DNA of 64,000 nt, from positions 62,001 through 126,000 of the forward strand of contig JABIPA010000065.1 in assembly GCA_018698675.1 (NCBI GenBank), in the 5' to 3' direction. Source of the DNA: a bacterium. GTDB taxonomy: Bacteria; Margulisbacteria; Marinamargulisbacteria; JABIPA01. The notes beneath the pieces were generated by a model. That model was not told where the DNA came from, did not search any database, and saw only the letters and a list, made by a program, of their open reading frames with translations. Within the stretch, counting starts at the first letter, position 1; every line of letters begins with the position of its first letter. Made by a program: the position numbers and the translations under genes. Shown one piece after another: positions 1 to 7,094 of this stretch.

Positions 1-5
1 CTAAA

Positions 6-102
6 CGTTTTCTTTTGTTCTTAAAAAAATCATAAATGGGTATCCTCATGCTTTGATTCTCTTGCGTCTACTCCTGTGTCTATTTAGAGTCCCTATTTGG
101 AC
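6..102. repeat. 97-bp dispersed repeat, copy A
   Basis: This stretch matches 4380-4476 over its full 97 bp with about eight substitutions and no length change. Read on the minus strand it contains an ATG (position 49) opening a frame that starts MRIPIYDFF and runs off the left edge. In copy B the same frame starts at 4423 and closes after 21 codons. In copy B the repeat lies just upstream of a small minus-strand gene, so copy A probably precedes a further relative left of the window. No transposase or terminal inverted repeat is attached. Confidence 0.85.
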
Positions 103-112
103 TATCTATTAT

Positions 113-134
113 GTCTTTTCTAGAAATAGAAGAC
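113..134 (+). promoter_or_regulatory. Hairpin upstream of the lipoprotein pseudogene
   Basis: An imperfect inverted repeat pairs GTCTT and CTA with TAG and AAGAC around a GAAA loop. It lies 24 nt before the ATG at 158. The same hairpin is kept at 7050-7071 before the intact gene, so it belongs to the ancestral 5' region. Its role is unknown; it could be an operator or a 5'-UTR structure. Confidence 0.35.
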
Positions 135-157
135 ATTTTTTGAAGTTAGGGGATTGT

Positions 158-550
158 ATGTCAAAAATTATTTATTGTCGTTTTCTTGTTTTAATTGGAC
201 TTTGTTTTACCCTACTTGGGTTAGTGAGTTGAGGATGGCCGGTTACTGAGACTAAGACGTATCATGCACCGAATTGGACGCCTGATAGACGTATTGTTGC
301 TGAGGTACAGGTTGTAAAGCTTCAGAGGACATTAATTAGTAATTCTGAATATGTGGGTGGGTATACTGGGATTCATATTCCTAGTATTGAAAAAAAATAT
401 ACAAAAAATGAAATAAAATATACAAATATTATAGAATCAAATAACAGGTTGATTAAAGAAATCTATAAAAACTTACCAGATATAACAGGTTCTCAAAAAG
501 AATTCTTGAAAAATTTAGAAATAAAAAAAGTGCTCCCAAACCTTGACTGA
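158..550 (+). pseudogene. Nonsense-mutated partial copy of the beta-propeller lipoprotein gene
   Basis: From about 107 to 380 the DNA is nearly identical to 7044-7315, including the AGGGGA ribosome binding site and the ATG. The signal peptide reads MSKIIYCRFLV and so on, but the lipobox cysteine codon TGT (7167-7169 in the intact gene) is TGA here (230-232). This removes both the lipidation site and the reading frame. Beyond that single stop the frame stays open to the TGA ending at 550. After GGYTGI the homology ends and the frame continues into about 58 unrelated, Lys/Ile/Asn-rich codons, so the copy is chimeric as well as truncated. The downstream open part (353-550) is in frame with the pseudogene and is not treated as its own gene. 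Confidence 0.85.
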
Positions 551-849
551 TTTTTGTAGTTAATTAATTTCCAATCTTTTATTTTACTGCATTAAAAGAT
601 ATAAACTCTACGTCGAAGCACTAATATAACTTGTTTTAGATATACAAATCATCACTAACTCCTCCAAACGATTGTTATTGCCAGAAATTCAAATTGTCAT
701 TTTAAAAATTCATTATTCTTCAAACATAAACCCCTTACTTATAAATATATTCTATATATTTTAAATTTTGCAAAATATTGAGTTGTGATTTAACTACTGG
801 TAGTTCACTAAAAAGAATAAAGATGATGACTATTTTTAGTACTAGATAT
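551..849. other. Intergenic, no gene seen
   Basis: AT-rich sequence with stops in all frames and no convincing structure. The last bases, containing TTTTTAGTACTAGATAT, recur at 3877-3893, where they form the 3' flank of the paralogous small gene. Confidence 0.6.
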
Positions 850-1050
850 CTATTTAACTGGTTTGGTATTTAAATGGGAACTTGCTTCTCTTTTAGCTGC
901 ATTTGCCCGAAGTTCTGTAGGATCAAAACATGCCCCAGACGCTCCTGTGGCACTATTACTATGTGGAAGGTGGCTAGTTTTTGGAAATTTTAGATTGGAA
1001 AAAAATCGATTTCCAGTGGATGTAAATATTTTTGGTATTTGGTAAATCAT
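850..1050 (-). CDS. Small FPK-motif protein, short paralogue
   Basis: I do not recognise this family. The start is set at the ATG at 1050 (MIYQIPKI), because the same N-terminus and the same upstream CATATCTTTCTTTAGT are conserved in the paralogue ending at 4333; the frame could also open at 1074. The product is about 66 aa, hydrophilic, without a signal peptide or membrane segment. It shares three blocks with the 146-aa paralogue: the N-terminus up to RFFSN, a K-F-P-K-T-S-H-L-P motif, and a C-terminal block with ACFDP and ending KPVK. It lacks the two internal motif repeats of the longer copy. The flanking 3' DNA is shared too, so the pair arose by gene duplication. Conservation of the ends suggests the protein was under selection, but expression is not shown. 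Confidence 0.5.
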   Translation of the reverse strand: MIYQIPKIFTSTGNRFFSNLKFPKTSHLPHSNSATGASGACFDPTELRANAAKREASSHLNTKPVK

Positions 1051-1374
1051 ATCTTTCTTTAGTATATGACTCATCTTCCTTATTTTAAATATAAATTGAT
1101 TATTCTCTAGTATCTTTATTAATTGAGTCAGAAACTTTTGCTCATTAAATGGCGTGACACTTACTTTGTTTTTCTGTTGATACCATATATATTTTGTAAA
1201 TCTCTTTTAAGTTTGTTGGTATTTTAGTGAATCGGTAACTTATGCAATATAGCATGACCATTCATGCTTCCTTATGATTCTAATATAAACGAATATTTTA
1301 TGATAATATTAAAATACATTTGTAAAAGGGATATTCTCAGTTACACTTACATATGAATCGTTGGGGGCAATTTT
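1051..1374. other. Intergenic between divergent genes
   Basis: AT-rich and presumably holds the divergent promoters of the small minus-strand gene and the LRR lipoprotein gene. A TTGGGGG ribosome binding site sits about 7 nt before the GTG start at 1375. No RNA gene or repeat was seen. Confidence 0.5.
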
Positions 1375-3300
1375 GTGGGAAATTCTAAAATAAAAAATTG
1401 GTTTAAATATTTACTTCTTCTTTTCTTCTTTTCGTATCTATTGATGTCAACAGGATGTTCTCGCTTAGAGGAACTATTAAAGATCGAACCAGTTATAGAT
1501 GGGCCAGTGGCGATTACTAATTATTCTTACATGAGAAAACTTGGTAAAACGGAGTTGGTTTGGGATAACCCTGCTGATACTAGTGTGTCTACCCTTACGG
1601 TTAATCGGTCTTTAAGTGAAATCACATATTCAAATGAGATGTTTTTTTCTGATTCAGAGATCAATCTAGTCACTACGATTACTGAGCTTATCCCTTCAAG
1701 TACAATTCGGGTAATGGATGAAAATACCGATGATGATAAGAGCTATTTTTATACGGTTAGTTCCTTAGATCTAAACAAGAATCTTTTAGCATATGTTAAT
1801 TTTAAAACGTCTATTGATAAATCCGCGCCTTCAGTAATTACGAATTTAACGTCACGTCGAATTAATGATGAAAATGTTGTACTAAATTGGGAGAATCCTA
1901 AGGATATTGATTTTGATTATGTTGTTATAAGGCGAAGCTCTATTGAGAATGGTGTTGAGGGTAGTGAAGTTTATGCTACCACAAATTTGGAAGTTTTTCT
2001 TGATACAGATAGTGATAGTTCTGAGGGATATTTTTATGGATTTCAATCGGTGGATATTTTTGGAAATGCCTCTGATGTATTAATAATCGAAATTTTAGAT
2101 TATATGGCTCCTCCAGATAAAGTATCTGAATTAAACATGGAGCGATGGTATAAACAAAATTCCTTTACATGGAAGAATCCTATTGATTGGGATTTTAGCC
2201 ATGTTGTAATAAAAAGATCACTTACGAAGGAAGGCTTAGAAGATTCTCCTATTTTACTTACTACAACTGAAACTTCATTTATTGATGAACTTATTGATAA
2301 TGATACGTCTTATTATTATGGGTTTTACTCCGTAGATAAAATTGGAAATAGCTCTAAAGTCGCTTATTTGTTTGCTGATATTAATGGCGAAGTAGCTTTT
2401 CCGGACACAAGCTTCTTAAAATTGATTAGAGATACTACTGGTATATTTTATGCACCCATTTATAAAGAGGATTTATATGATATTGAAGTAATTGATGGGT
2501 ATTTTAACCAGATTTTTGACATTAGAGGCGTAGAATGGTTTGAAAATCTAATTAATTTAGATCTGAATTACAACGAAATAACAGATATAAGTGGATTGGC
2601 TTCTTTGACTAATCTTCAAATATTGATGCTAAAATGGAATAATATAATAGATATAAGTGCATTGTCTTTTTTGACTAATCTTCAAACCTTGGATCTGCAT
2701 GACAATGATATAACAGATATAAGTACATTGTCTTCGTTGACTAGTCTTCGAACCTTGGACCTTGGGTACAATTACATAACAGATATAAGTGCATTGTCTT
2801 CTTTGACTAATCTTCAAACCTTGGAGCTAAATGGCAATGAAATAACAGATGTAAGTGGATTGGCTTCTTTTACTAATCTTCAAACATTGAATTTAGCTAG
2901 CAATGAAATAACAGATATAAGTGCGTTTTTTTCGTTGACTAGTCTTCAAACATTGTATCTAGATTGGAATGAAATAACTAATATAGTACCATTGTTTTCT
3001 TTGACTAATCTTCAAACCTTGTCTATATCTACCAATGACATAACAAATATAAGTGCATTGTCTTTTTTGACTAATCTTCAAACATTGAATCTAAAATGGA
3101 ATAAAATAACTGATATAAGTTCAGTATCTTCTTTAACCAATCTTAAAATATTGAGATTAGATTACAACCAAATAAGTGATGTAAGTTCTTTAGTTTCTTT
3201 AACCAACCTTACAGATTTGTACTTATGTGGAAACCCAATATCTTCTGAGGATATTTTCTGGTTAAAGCTGCAGTTACCGAATACAACTATTAGATTTTAA
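1375..3300 (+). CDS. Internalin-like leucine-rich-repeat surface lipoprotein
   Basis: A 641-aa predicted lipoprotein. It begins at GTG with a strong G-rich Shine-Dalgarno sequence. Residues 1-28 form a lysine-containing, Phe/Leu-rich signal peptide ending in the lipobox M-S-T-G-C. Residues 40-340 hold about three fibronectin-III-like or Ig-like modules with recurring VWDNP, LNWENP or TWKNP and SYYYGFYSVD-type strands. From about residue 385 to the end come eleven 22-residue leucine-rich repeats of internalin type (consensus LTNLQTLxLxxNxITDISxLSS). The protein is probably anchored by its lipid, with the LRR solenoid exposed for protein binding. The binding partner is unknown. The LRR codons are nearly identical between units, which indicates recent expansion or gene conversion. 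It stands alone between decayed genes. Confidence 0.85.
   Translation: MGNSKIKNWFKYLLLLFFFSYLLMSTGCSRLEELLKIEPVIDGPVAITNYSYMRKLGKTELVWDNPADTSVSTLTVNRSLSEITYSNEMFFSDSEINLVTTITELIPSSTIRVMDENTDDDKSYFYTVSSLDLNKNLLAYVNFKTSIDKSAPSVITNLTSRRINDENVVLNWENPKDIDFDYVVIRRSSIENGVEGSEVYATTNLEVFLDTDSDSSEGYFYGFQSVDIFGNASDVLIIEILDYMAPPDKVSELNMERWYKQNSFTWKNPIDWDFSHVVIKRSLTKEGLEDSPILLTTTETSFIDELIDNDTSYYYGFYSVDKIGNSSKVAYLFADINGEVAFPDTSFLKLIRDTTGIFYAPIYKEDLYDIEVIDGYFNQIFDIRGVEWFENLINLDLNYNEITDISGLASLTNLQILMLKWNNIIDISALSFLTNLQTLDLHDNDITDISTLSSLTSLRTLDLGYNYITDISALSSLTNLQTLELNGNEITDVSGLASFTNLQTLNLASNEITDISAFFSLTSLQTLYLDWNEITNIVPLFSLTNLQTLSISTNDITNISALSFLTNLQTLNLKWNKITDISSVSSLTNLKILRLDYNQISDVSSLVSLTNLTDLYLCGNPISSEDIFWLKLQLPNTTIRF
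2541..3249 (+). repeat. Near-identical 66-bp tandem repeats encoding LRRs
   Basis: About eleven head-to-tail 66-bp units each contain a version of TTGACTAATCTTCAAACC and ATAACAGATATAAGTGCA. Divergence between neighbouring units is low at synonymous sites. Units 3, 4 and 5 share long identical blocks. The register is kept at exactly 22 codons, so unit gain or loss would leave the frame intact. Confidence 0.85.
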
Positions 3301-3320
3301 CAAAATATAAAGGACAAAAT

Positions 3321-3802
3321 TTGAAAGTAATCCATTATCGGAATTTTATAAGAATTATATATACGTTTTAATTTTGGTAACTGTCGATAACTATTTCGAA
3401 GACTCACAAGAGGTATTTCGTCTGTTATTTGGCAGTAATGAAAAAAGTGTCACAATCGGATACTATTCTAAATTACCTTCGCTGTCGTACAACCTTGAAA
3501 GAAGGAGCCCCAGAAATCACCATTAATGCTTCACGAGCTAATTCTGTCGTTTCTGTATCTAGTTGTACCGTTGAATCGGAGTCTTCTAAAATTTCGAAAG
3601 TCTTTCACACCCAGAAAATGTCCCAATCAATCCAACGGATACAATAATCATAAAACAAATCTTTAAAAACAGTCGTTTAATACAACTCATAAATAACCCC
3701 CTTAATTTATTATATAAAAAACAGAATAATTTATGGTCAGGTCATTTACAAGGTACGGACGCACAACTTAATATTAAGCTACAAATTATTGATGAAAATT
3801 AA
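3321..3802 (+). pseudogene. Decayed gene of unknown function
   Basis: An AAAGGA ribosome binding site (3310-3315) precedes a TTG at 3321 that opens a signal-like N-terminus (MKVIHYRNFIRII). One frame is open from at least 3377 to 3523 (DNYFEDSQEVF, FGSNEKSVTIGYYSK). It then meets several stops, while the same frame is open again from 3590 to the TAA at 3800-3802 (HPENVPINPTDTIIIK, LWSGHLQGTDAQLNIK). The middle reads better in other frames, so at least two frameshifts seem to separate preserved blocks. I do not recognise the ancestor. A 72-codon frame at 3429-3647 overlaps the same DNA but looks like a by-product. Confidence 0.45.
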
Positions 3803-3892
3803 CTGTAGTGGTGGAAAGCTGTCTTTTTAGAGCTATATTCCGGTCTCTTCACACTTTTATTAAACAATTATAATATTTTTAGTACTAGATAT

Positions 3893-4333
3893 TTATTTAA
3901 CAGGTTTAATATTGGAGTCCGAGCTTGTTTCGTTCCCAGCGATTTTATCTGTAGCCTTTTTGATTTTTTTGGGGTCAAAACAAAATCCTGATGCTTGCGT
4001 ATCCCTTTCGCTAAATGGCAAGTGACTGATTTTAGGAAATTTTATTGAATATTTATGATCTTGTATTTGCATGACGTCACTTGAAGACGCGTATCCGTTT
4101 GGATTTGGAGAACGATGACTTATTTTTGGTAGTGTTGACGGTGTAAATGAGGGTTGTATAGGTTCTAACGGAATTTTAGGTGTTTTTATTGCGCCTGCTT
4201 TAATATCTGTAACAGTTGAAGATGACGGGCCGTTATTTTGGTTAGGTCCAAGTTGACTAGTTTTTGGAAACTTTGTATTGGAAAAAAATCGTTTTCCGAT
4301 GGGTGTGATTATTTTTGGTATTTGGTAAATCAT
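3893..4333 (-). CDS. Small FPK-motif protein, long paralogue with internal repeats
   Basis: A 146-aa hydrophilic protein of unknown function, with no signal peptide or membrane helix. It begins MIYQIPKI and ends IKPVK, like the short paralogue at 850-1050. Three copies of a short motif are spread along it: KFPKTSQLGPNQN, TLPKISHRSPNPN and KFPKISHLPFSE. The first two are followed by Ser-rich linkers (PSSS, ASSS) and the last by a block with CFDPKK. The Pro/Ser/Asn-rich composition suggests a largely disordered chain presenting repeated short linear motifs. An AAAGAAAG tract before the ATG could serve as a ribosome binding site. A 21-codon frame lies 24 nt upstream within the dispersed repeat. 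A secreted, scaffold or phosphorylated linker role is possible, but nothing here decides it. Confidence 0.6.
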   Translation of the reverse strand: MIYQIPKIITPIGKRFFSNTKFPKTSQLGPNQNNGPSSSTVTDIKAGAIKTPKIPLEPIQPSFTPSTLPKISHRSPNPNGYASSSDVMQIQDHKYSIKFPKISHLPFSERDTQASGFCFDPKKIKKATDKIAGNETSSDSNIKPVK

Positions 4334-4357
4334 ATCTTTCTTTAGTGTATATAGTTT

Positions 4358-4423
4358 TTATTCTAAAATAAATGGTTGTCGTTTTCTTTCGTTCTCAAAA
4401 AAGTCATAAATGGGTATTCTCAT
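4358..4423 (-). CDS. Possible 21-aa leader peptide or displaced N-terminus
   Basis: The frame begins MRIPIYDFFENERKRQ and stops 24 nt before the start of the long FPK-motif gene. The other copy of the dispersed repeat encodes almost the same peptide, with Glu-to-Lys changes at two sites. An AAAGGAGT sequence lies upstream but about 25 nt from the ATG, too far for ordinary initiation. It could be a leader peptide, the original N-terminus of the downstream gene now out of frame, or chance. Confidence 0.25.
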   Translation of the reverse strand: MRIPIYDFFENERKRQPFILE

Positions 4424-4476
4424 GCTTTGATTCTCTTGCGTCTACTCCTTTGTCTATTTAGAGTCCCTATTTGGAC
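4380..4476. repeat. 97-bp dispersed repeat, copy B
   Basis: The partner of 6-102, in the same orientation and of the same length. It sits between the long FPK-motif gene and the 3' end of a decayed minus-strand gene. On the minus strand it forms the 5' region of the FPK-motif gene, so it probably carries that gene's promoter or leader. Confidence 0.85.
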
Positions 4477-4489
4477 CTTACTTATCTGT

Positions 4490-5146
4490 TTAATTTTTAA
4501 CAGCTTTTTCTTCCGTTTGTTTCATTCTTTCTGAAAGATATACTCTTCTAGCATTTTGTTTATAAGTGTCTTTTTTTAATGAGTTGAACCATAAAATAAG
4601 TTTTGTAAGTTTAGTATCCTTTCGTGCTGTATCGCTTAGTTCAGGAGAAAATGGATTTGAAAAAGGGTCTAAAAAATTTATTAGTTCTTGTTTTTAAAAT
4701 ATTCCGGGGTACTCAGTCGATTTTTCATAATTTTTTTTAGGTCCCTTCTATAAAAAAGCGTTAATTTTTTAGGAATAACAACATTTTACAAATTGTAATA
4801 CTCATGGTTAAGCTAACGAGCCATAAGGCTATAACTTCTTTCTAAACTAGGGTCAGTATTAAGAGGGTTATATTATTAGTAGCCGATGAAATGGTCTTTC
4901 ATAAGTTTTCCAAATTTTTCCTCAAACTAGATGTTTTTATTGGGTTGACTGAACGATAAACCATGGGGATAAGTCATCTTGATTATTCACTTTTGAATCG
5001 ATAAGTTTTCTTTTTGATATTCTAGGCTGAACTTCTAGGGTTTGAGACTAGGCAAAGCCCATTCCTAGTAAGGAGATAGGCTCCTTTGTAATTGGATTAT
5101 TAAATGTTTTACTAGGTGTAATTATTTCTACCTTCCCCCTCTTCCA
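4490..5146 (-). pseudogene. Decayed minus-strand gene of unknown function
   Basis: Two well-preserved blocks remain in the same register. Block 1 (4940-5146) is 69 codons with one TAG and includes VEIITPSKTF, NPITKEPI and DDLSPWFIVQ. Block 2 (4490-4693) is open for 67 codons to a TAA and includes ELINFLDPF, LTKLILWFNSLKK and RRVYLSERMK. Between them another frame reads FEEKFGKLMKDHFIGY and KLTLFYRRDLKKIMK with stops, so a frame change is likely. No start codon is assignable, and the remnant may extend upstream toward 5360. The ancestor is not recognised. It ends 13 bp before repeat copy B. Confidence 0.45.
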
Positions 5147-5367
5147 CTAACCCGTCATTTTCTAAATTTAGAATCGTATTTCAGGCTATACTGATTCCTC
5201 TTAAAAAGTAACGTAAAATAAGAGAGTATCAATAGATGTAAGACCGTCGTATAAAATCTTATATGCTTAAGGTCGAGTGTTCCAAGTGACCTATCTTTTT
5301 AATTGGATTTCTCTAAGACTGATTTAAAATCACGTAAATTGTTCAATTTTTAACTTTCTATTAATAA
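5147..5367. other. Intergenic, possible further remnant
   Basis: No intact gene. Short open stretches on the minus strand may be the 5' part of the decayed gene, but frequent stops in every frame prevent a firm call. Confidence 0.4.
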
Positions 5368-6558
5368 TTATAACGCTTTATTAATTCCAAATGAGACAGT
5401 TCTATTGAAGTAATATGACTGTTTTTCGATCGGTGTCAAACCTTGGTTATATCTAATCTCTAGTTCGAAATCAGGGGTAATCATATATGATGCACCAATA
5501 ATTACACCTAAATTATCTTTGGCCAAGGTTTCTGTTATATCTATTTTGTCAGATGACAATGTATTGGTTAGATACGAAGATTCAATTAATTTTGAATAAT
5601 ACCCTCCTGCATAGATATTGAAACCCAATCCTATATTTTGTTTGAGTATTAGTGGGATTTCTATGCTATTACTTATATTTATAAGGGTATCGATTACATC
5701 TCCATATGAATCCATTTTTTTAAACCCTTTTTGAATCCAATTTAATTCAATTGTATATGATGTTGAATTTGTTATCATAAAGTTTTTACCAATTCCAATA
5801 TGATGCCCATTAACATGGTCGAATATTTCTGTTCCTCCGACTATATCTGACATTGTTCCTCCAGTTTTTATGCTCCAATTATTGGATATTTTTTTTGTAG
5901 ATAAATAGGCTATTGAATCTGTAGATATTATTTTTCGCGCACTAAAAAGAAGGGTTTGGTTATTAGTTTTTGAATCAAAGATTCCATTTGTTCCACCTAT
6001 GAACCTTAAGTCAAAACTAAACGTAGGATCTACATTGGTCATGAATCCATATACAAAACCGTGGTCCTCTGATTCCTTAATCGATTCGTATCTACTAATA
6101 TTTGGGGATTCATTCGGTGTTCCATAAGGAACTGTTTTATCTGAATCAATCAATTTAGAATAGAAATAACCTGCATATATTCCATTAGAGTTGGCAATTC
6201 TTAATTTTAGAAAAATCGGGATTTCTAAGTAATTTAGCCGTTCTGTATATGAATAATGTTTATGATAAGTTGATTCATCAGAACTACCAAAAAATAGATT
6301 ATCATCCCTTTCGTTTCCTTTTTGAATATAGTTTACTTCGCCTACTATTGATAATAGATCGTTTAATTTATGTTCTCGAAATATCCCTATAGATCCTCCA
6401 ATTATTGCGGTTCCAGGGACAAGTTCTGTTGAACCTAATCTCGACCCGTTTACCCCGGTTATAATTCCATACTCATCAGCGATTAGTTGTGAGTATATTG
6501 TCATAGTAAATAGTGTAAACATAATTATAGTGAATTTTATGTGCTTTTGTTTTATCAT
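5368..6558 (-). CDS. Tandemly duplicated outer-membrane beta-barrel protein, PorT-like
   Basis: A 396-aa protein starting at an ATG preceded by AAGGGA. Residues 1-28 form a signal peptide (IIMFTLFTMTIYSQLIADE). The mature part is two homologous halves of about 185 residues. Each has a Gly-rich first strand, a VNYIQKG or LNWIQKG motif, an EIP-I/L-I/F-LK strand and a YAGYFYSKLI or YAGGYYSKLI strand. These alternating-strand motifs resemble the outer-membrane barrel family that includes PorT of Bacteroidota (PF13568-like). Family members normally have one such unit, so this looks like a fusion of two 8-stranded barrels or one wide barrel. It is divergent from the giant-protein cluster and 0.5 kb from its lipoprotein. 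PorT is a T9SS component, but a general OmpX-like or adhesin role is equally possible. Confidence 0.65.
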   Translation of the reverse strand: MIKQKHIKFTIIMFTLFTMTIYSQLIADEYGIITGVNGSRLGSTELVPGTAIIGGSIGIFREHKLNDLLSIVGEVNYIQKGNERDDNLFFGSSDESTYHKHYSYTERLNYLEIPIFLKLRIANSNGIYAGYFYSKLIDSDKTVPYGTPNESPNISRYESIKESEDHGFVYGFMTNVDPTFSFDLRFIGGTNGIFDSKTNNQTLLFSARKIISTDSIAYLSTKKISNNWSIKTGGTMSDIVGGTEIFDHVNGHHIGIGKNFMITNSTSYTIELNWIQKGFKKMDSYGDVIDTLINISNSIEIPLILKQNIGLGFNIYAGGYYSKLIESSYLTNTLSSDKIDITETLAKDNLGVIIGASYMITPDFELEIRYNQGLTPIEKQSYYFNRTVSFGINKAL

Positions 6559-6833
6559 TGTAGTCCCTTTTTGATTTCAAATTTATATTTTTATACCTGA
6601 ATAGATTTTACACGAAATAAATATATTTTCTAGATATTAAGTTACGTAATATTAATTAGTCTACATAATTTTTTTTATTTATTTGATTAACATTGGTTTT
6701 TTTTTTGCTTTATTTTTATTATATATTTCTTTAAAAAACTTTTGTTTTGATAAATTAAAAACTTAATTTTTATCCTGACATTTTTTATATTAAATTTTAT
6801 ATTTCTTTTTATTTACTTATTTCTTTCTAAAAA

Positions 6834-6920
6834 ATGAATTTCCTAAGAGGTGTTGGTTTTTTTGTGGGGAATAAAGGTGATGATTATGTTCCTTTAATTA
6901 AGTCCTGGATTAGAAAGTAA
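6834..6920 (+). CDS. Very small ORF, 28 aa, doubtful
   Basis: ATG at 6834 opens MNFLRGVGFFVGNKGDD and closes after SWIRK. There is no Shine-Dalgarno sequence. The residue mix is protein-like, so it may be a genuine small protein or a scrap of a decayed gene like those nearby. Nothing else supports it. Confidence 0.2.
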   Translation: MNFLRGVGFFVGNKGDDYVPLIKSWIRK

Positions 6921-7049
6921 ATTATGTGTATATTGCCTATATATAAAGCTAAGTTTTATATCTTTCGGGGGTATCAACGTTACTTAAATTAATTTAGTAT
7001 ATTTTATTTTACCTTTTAGTTTACACTTTTTATTGGTAGTATCGATTAT

Positions 7050-7071
7050 GTCTTTTCTAGAAATAGAAGAC
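7050..7071 (+). promoter_or_regulatory. Conserved hairpin before the lipoprotein gene
   Basis: The same GTCTT/CTA...TAG/AAGAC hairpin as at 113-134, again 23-24 nt before the ATG. Retention in both copies marks it as part of the 5' region of this gene family. Confidence 0.35.
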
Positions 7072-7094
7072 TTTCTTTGAAGTTAGGGGATTGT

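Larger units (their letters stand above)
6559..7094. other. Divergent intergenic region upstream of the giant-protein cluster
   Basis: Extremely AT-rich, with long T runs at about 6660-6800. It should hold the promoters for the PorT-like gene and for the lipoprotein-giant gene cluster. A 28-codon frame (6834-6920) and a hairpin (7050-7071) are listed separately. A TTTACA about 18 nt before GATTAT (near 7020-7048) is a possible sigma-70 promoter, but weak. Confidence 0.5.

Noticed and set aside
353..550. A separate 65-aa gene after the lipoprotein duplicate.
   Set aside because: It is in the same frame as the pseudogene, its first residues are the lipoprotein's own, and it has no ribosome binding site.
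2541..3249. Regular short repeats that could be a CRISPR array.
   Set aside because: The 66-bp period is exactly 22 codons of LRR consensus, there are no unique spacers and no cas genes.
3429..3647. A 72-aa gene on the plus strand.
   Set aside because: It crosses a stretch where better-preserved protein-like blocks lie in a different frame on both sides, so it is most likely part of the decayed gene.
6..4476. Ends of an insertion sequence or transposon.
   Set aside because: The two copies are direct repeats with no terminal inverted repeats, target-site duplications or transposase between them.
4490..5360. A continuous minus-strand frame if TAA/TAG were read as Gln and TGA as Arg, suggesting stop-codon reassignment or C-to-T hypermutation.
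   Set aside because: About 22 stops in the upstream 217 codons is no fewer than expected by chance in DNA this AT-rich, and all neighbouring genes use standard stops. Ordinary decay with frameshifts explains the preserved blocks better.
7077..7094. TTG start for the propeller lipoprotein.
   Set aside because: It places charged extra residues before the signal peptide, and the AGGGGA ribosome binding site is positioned for ATG 7095.
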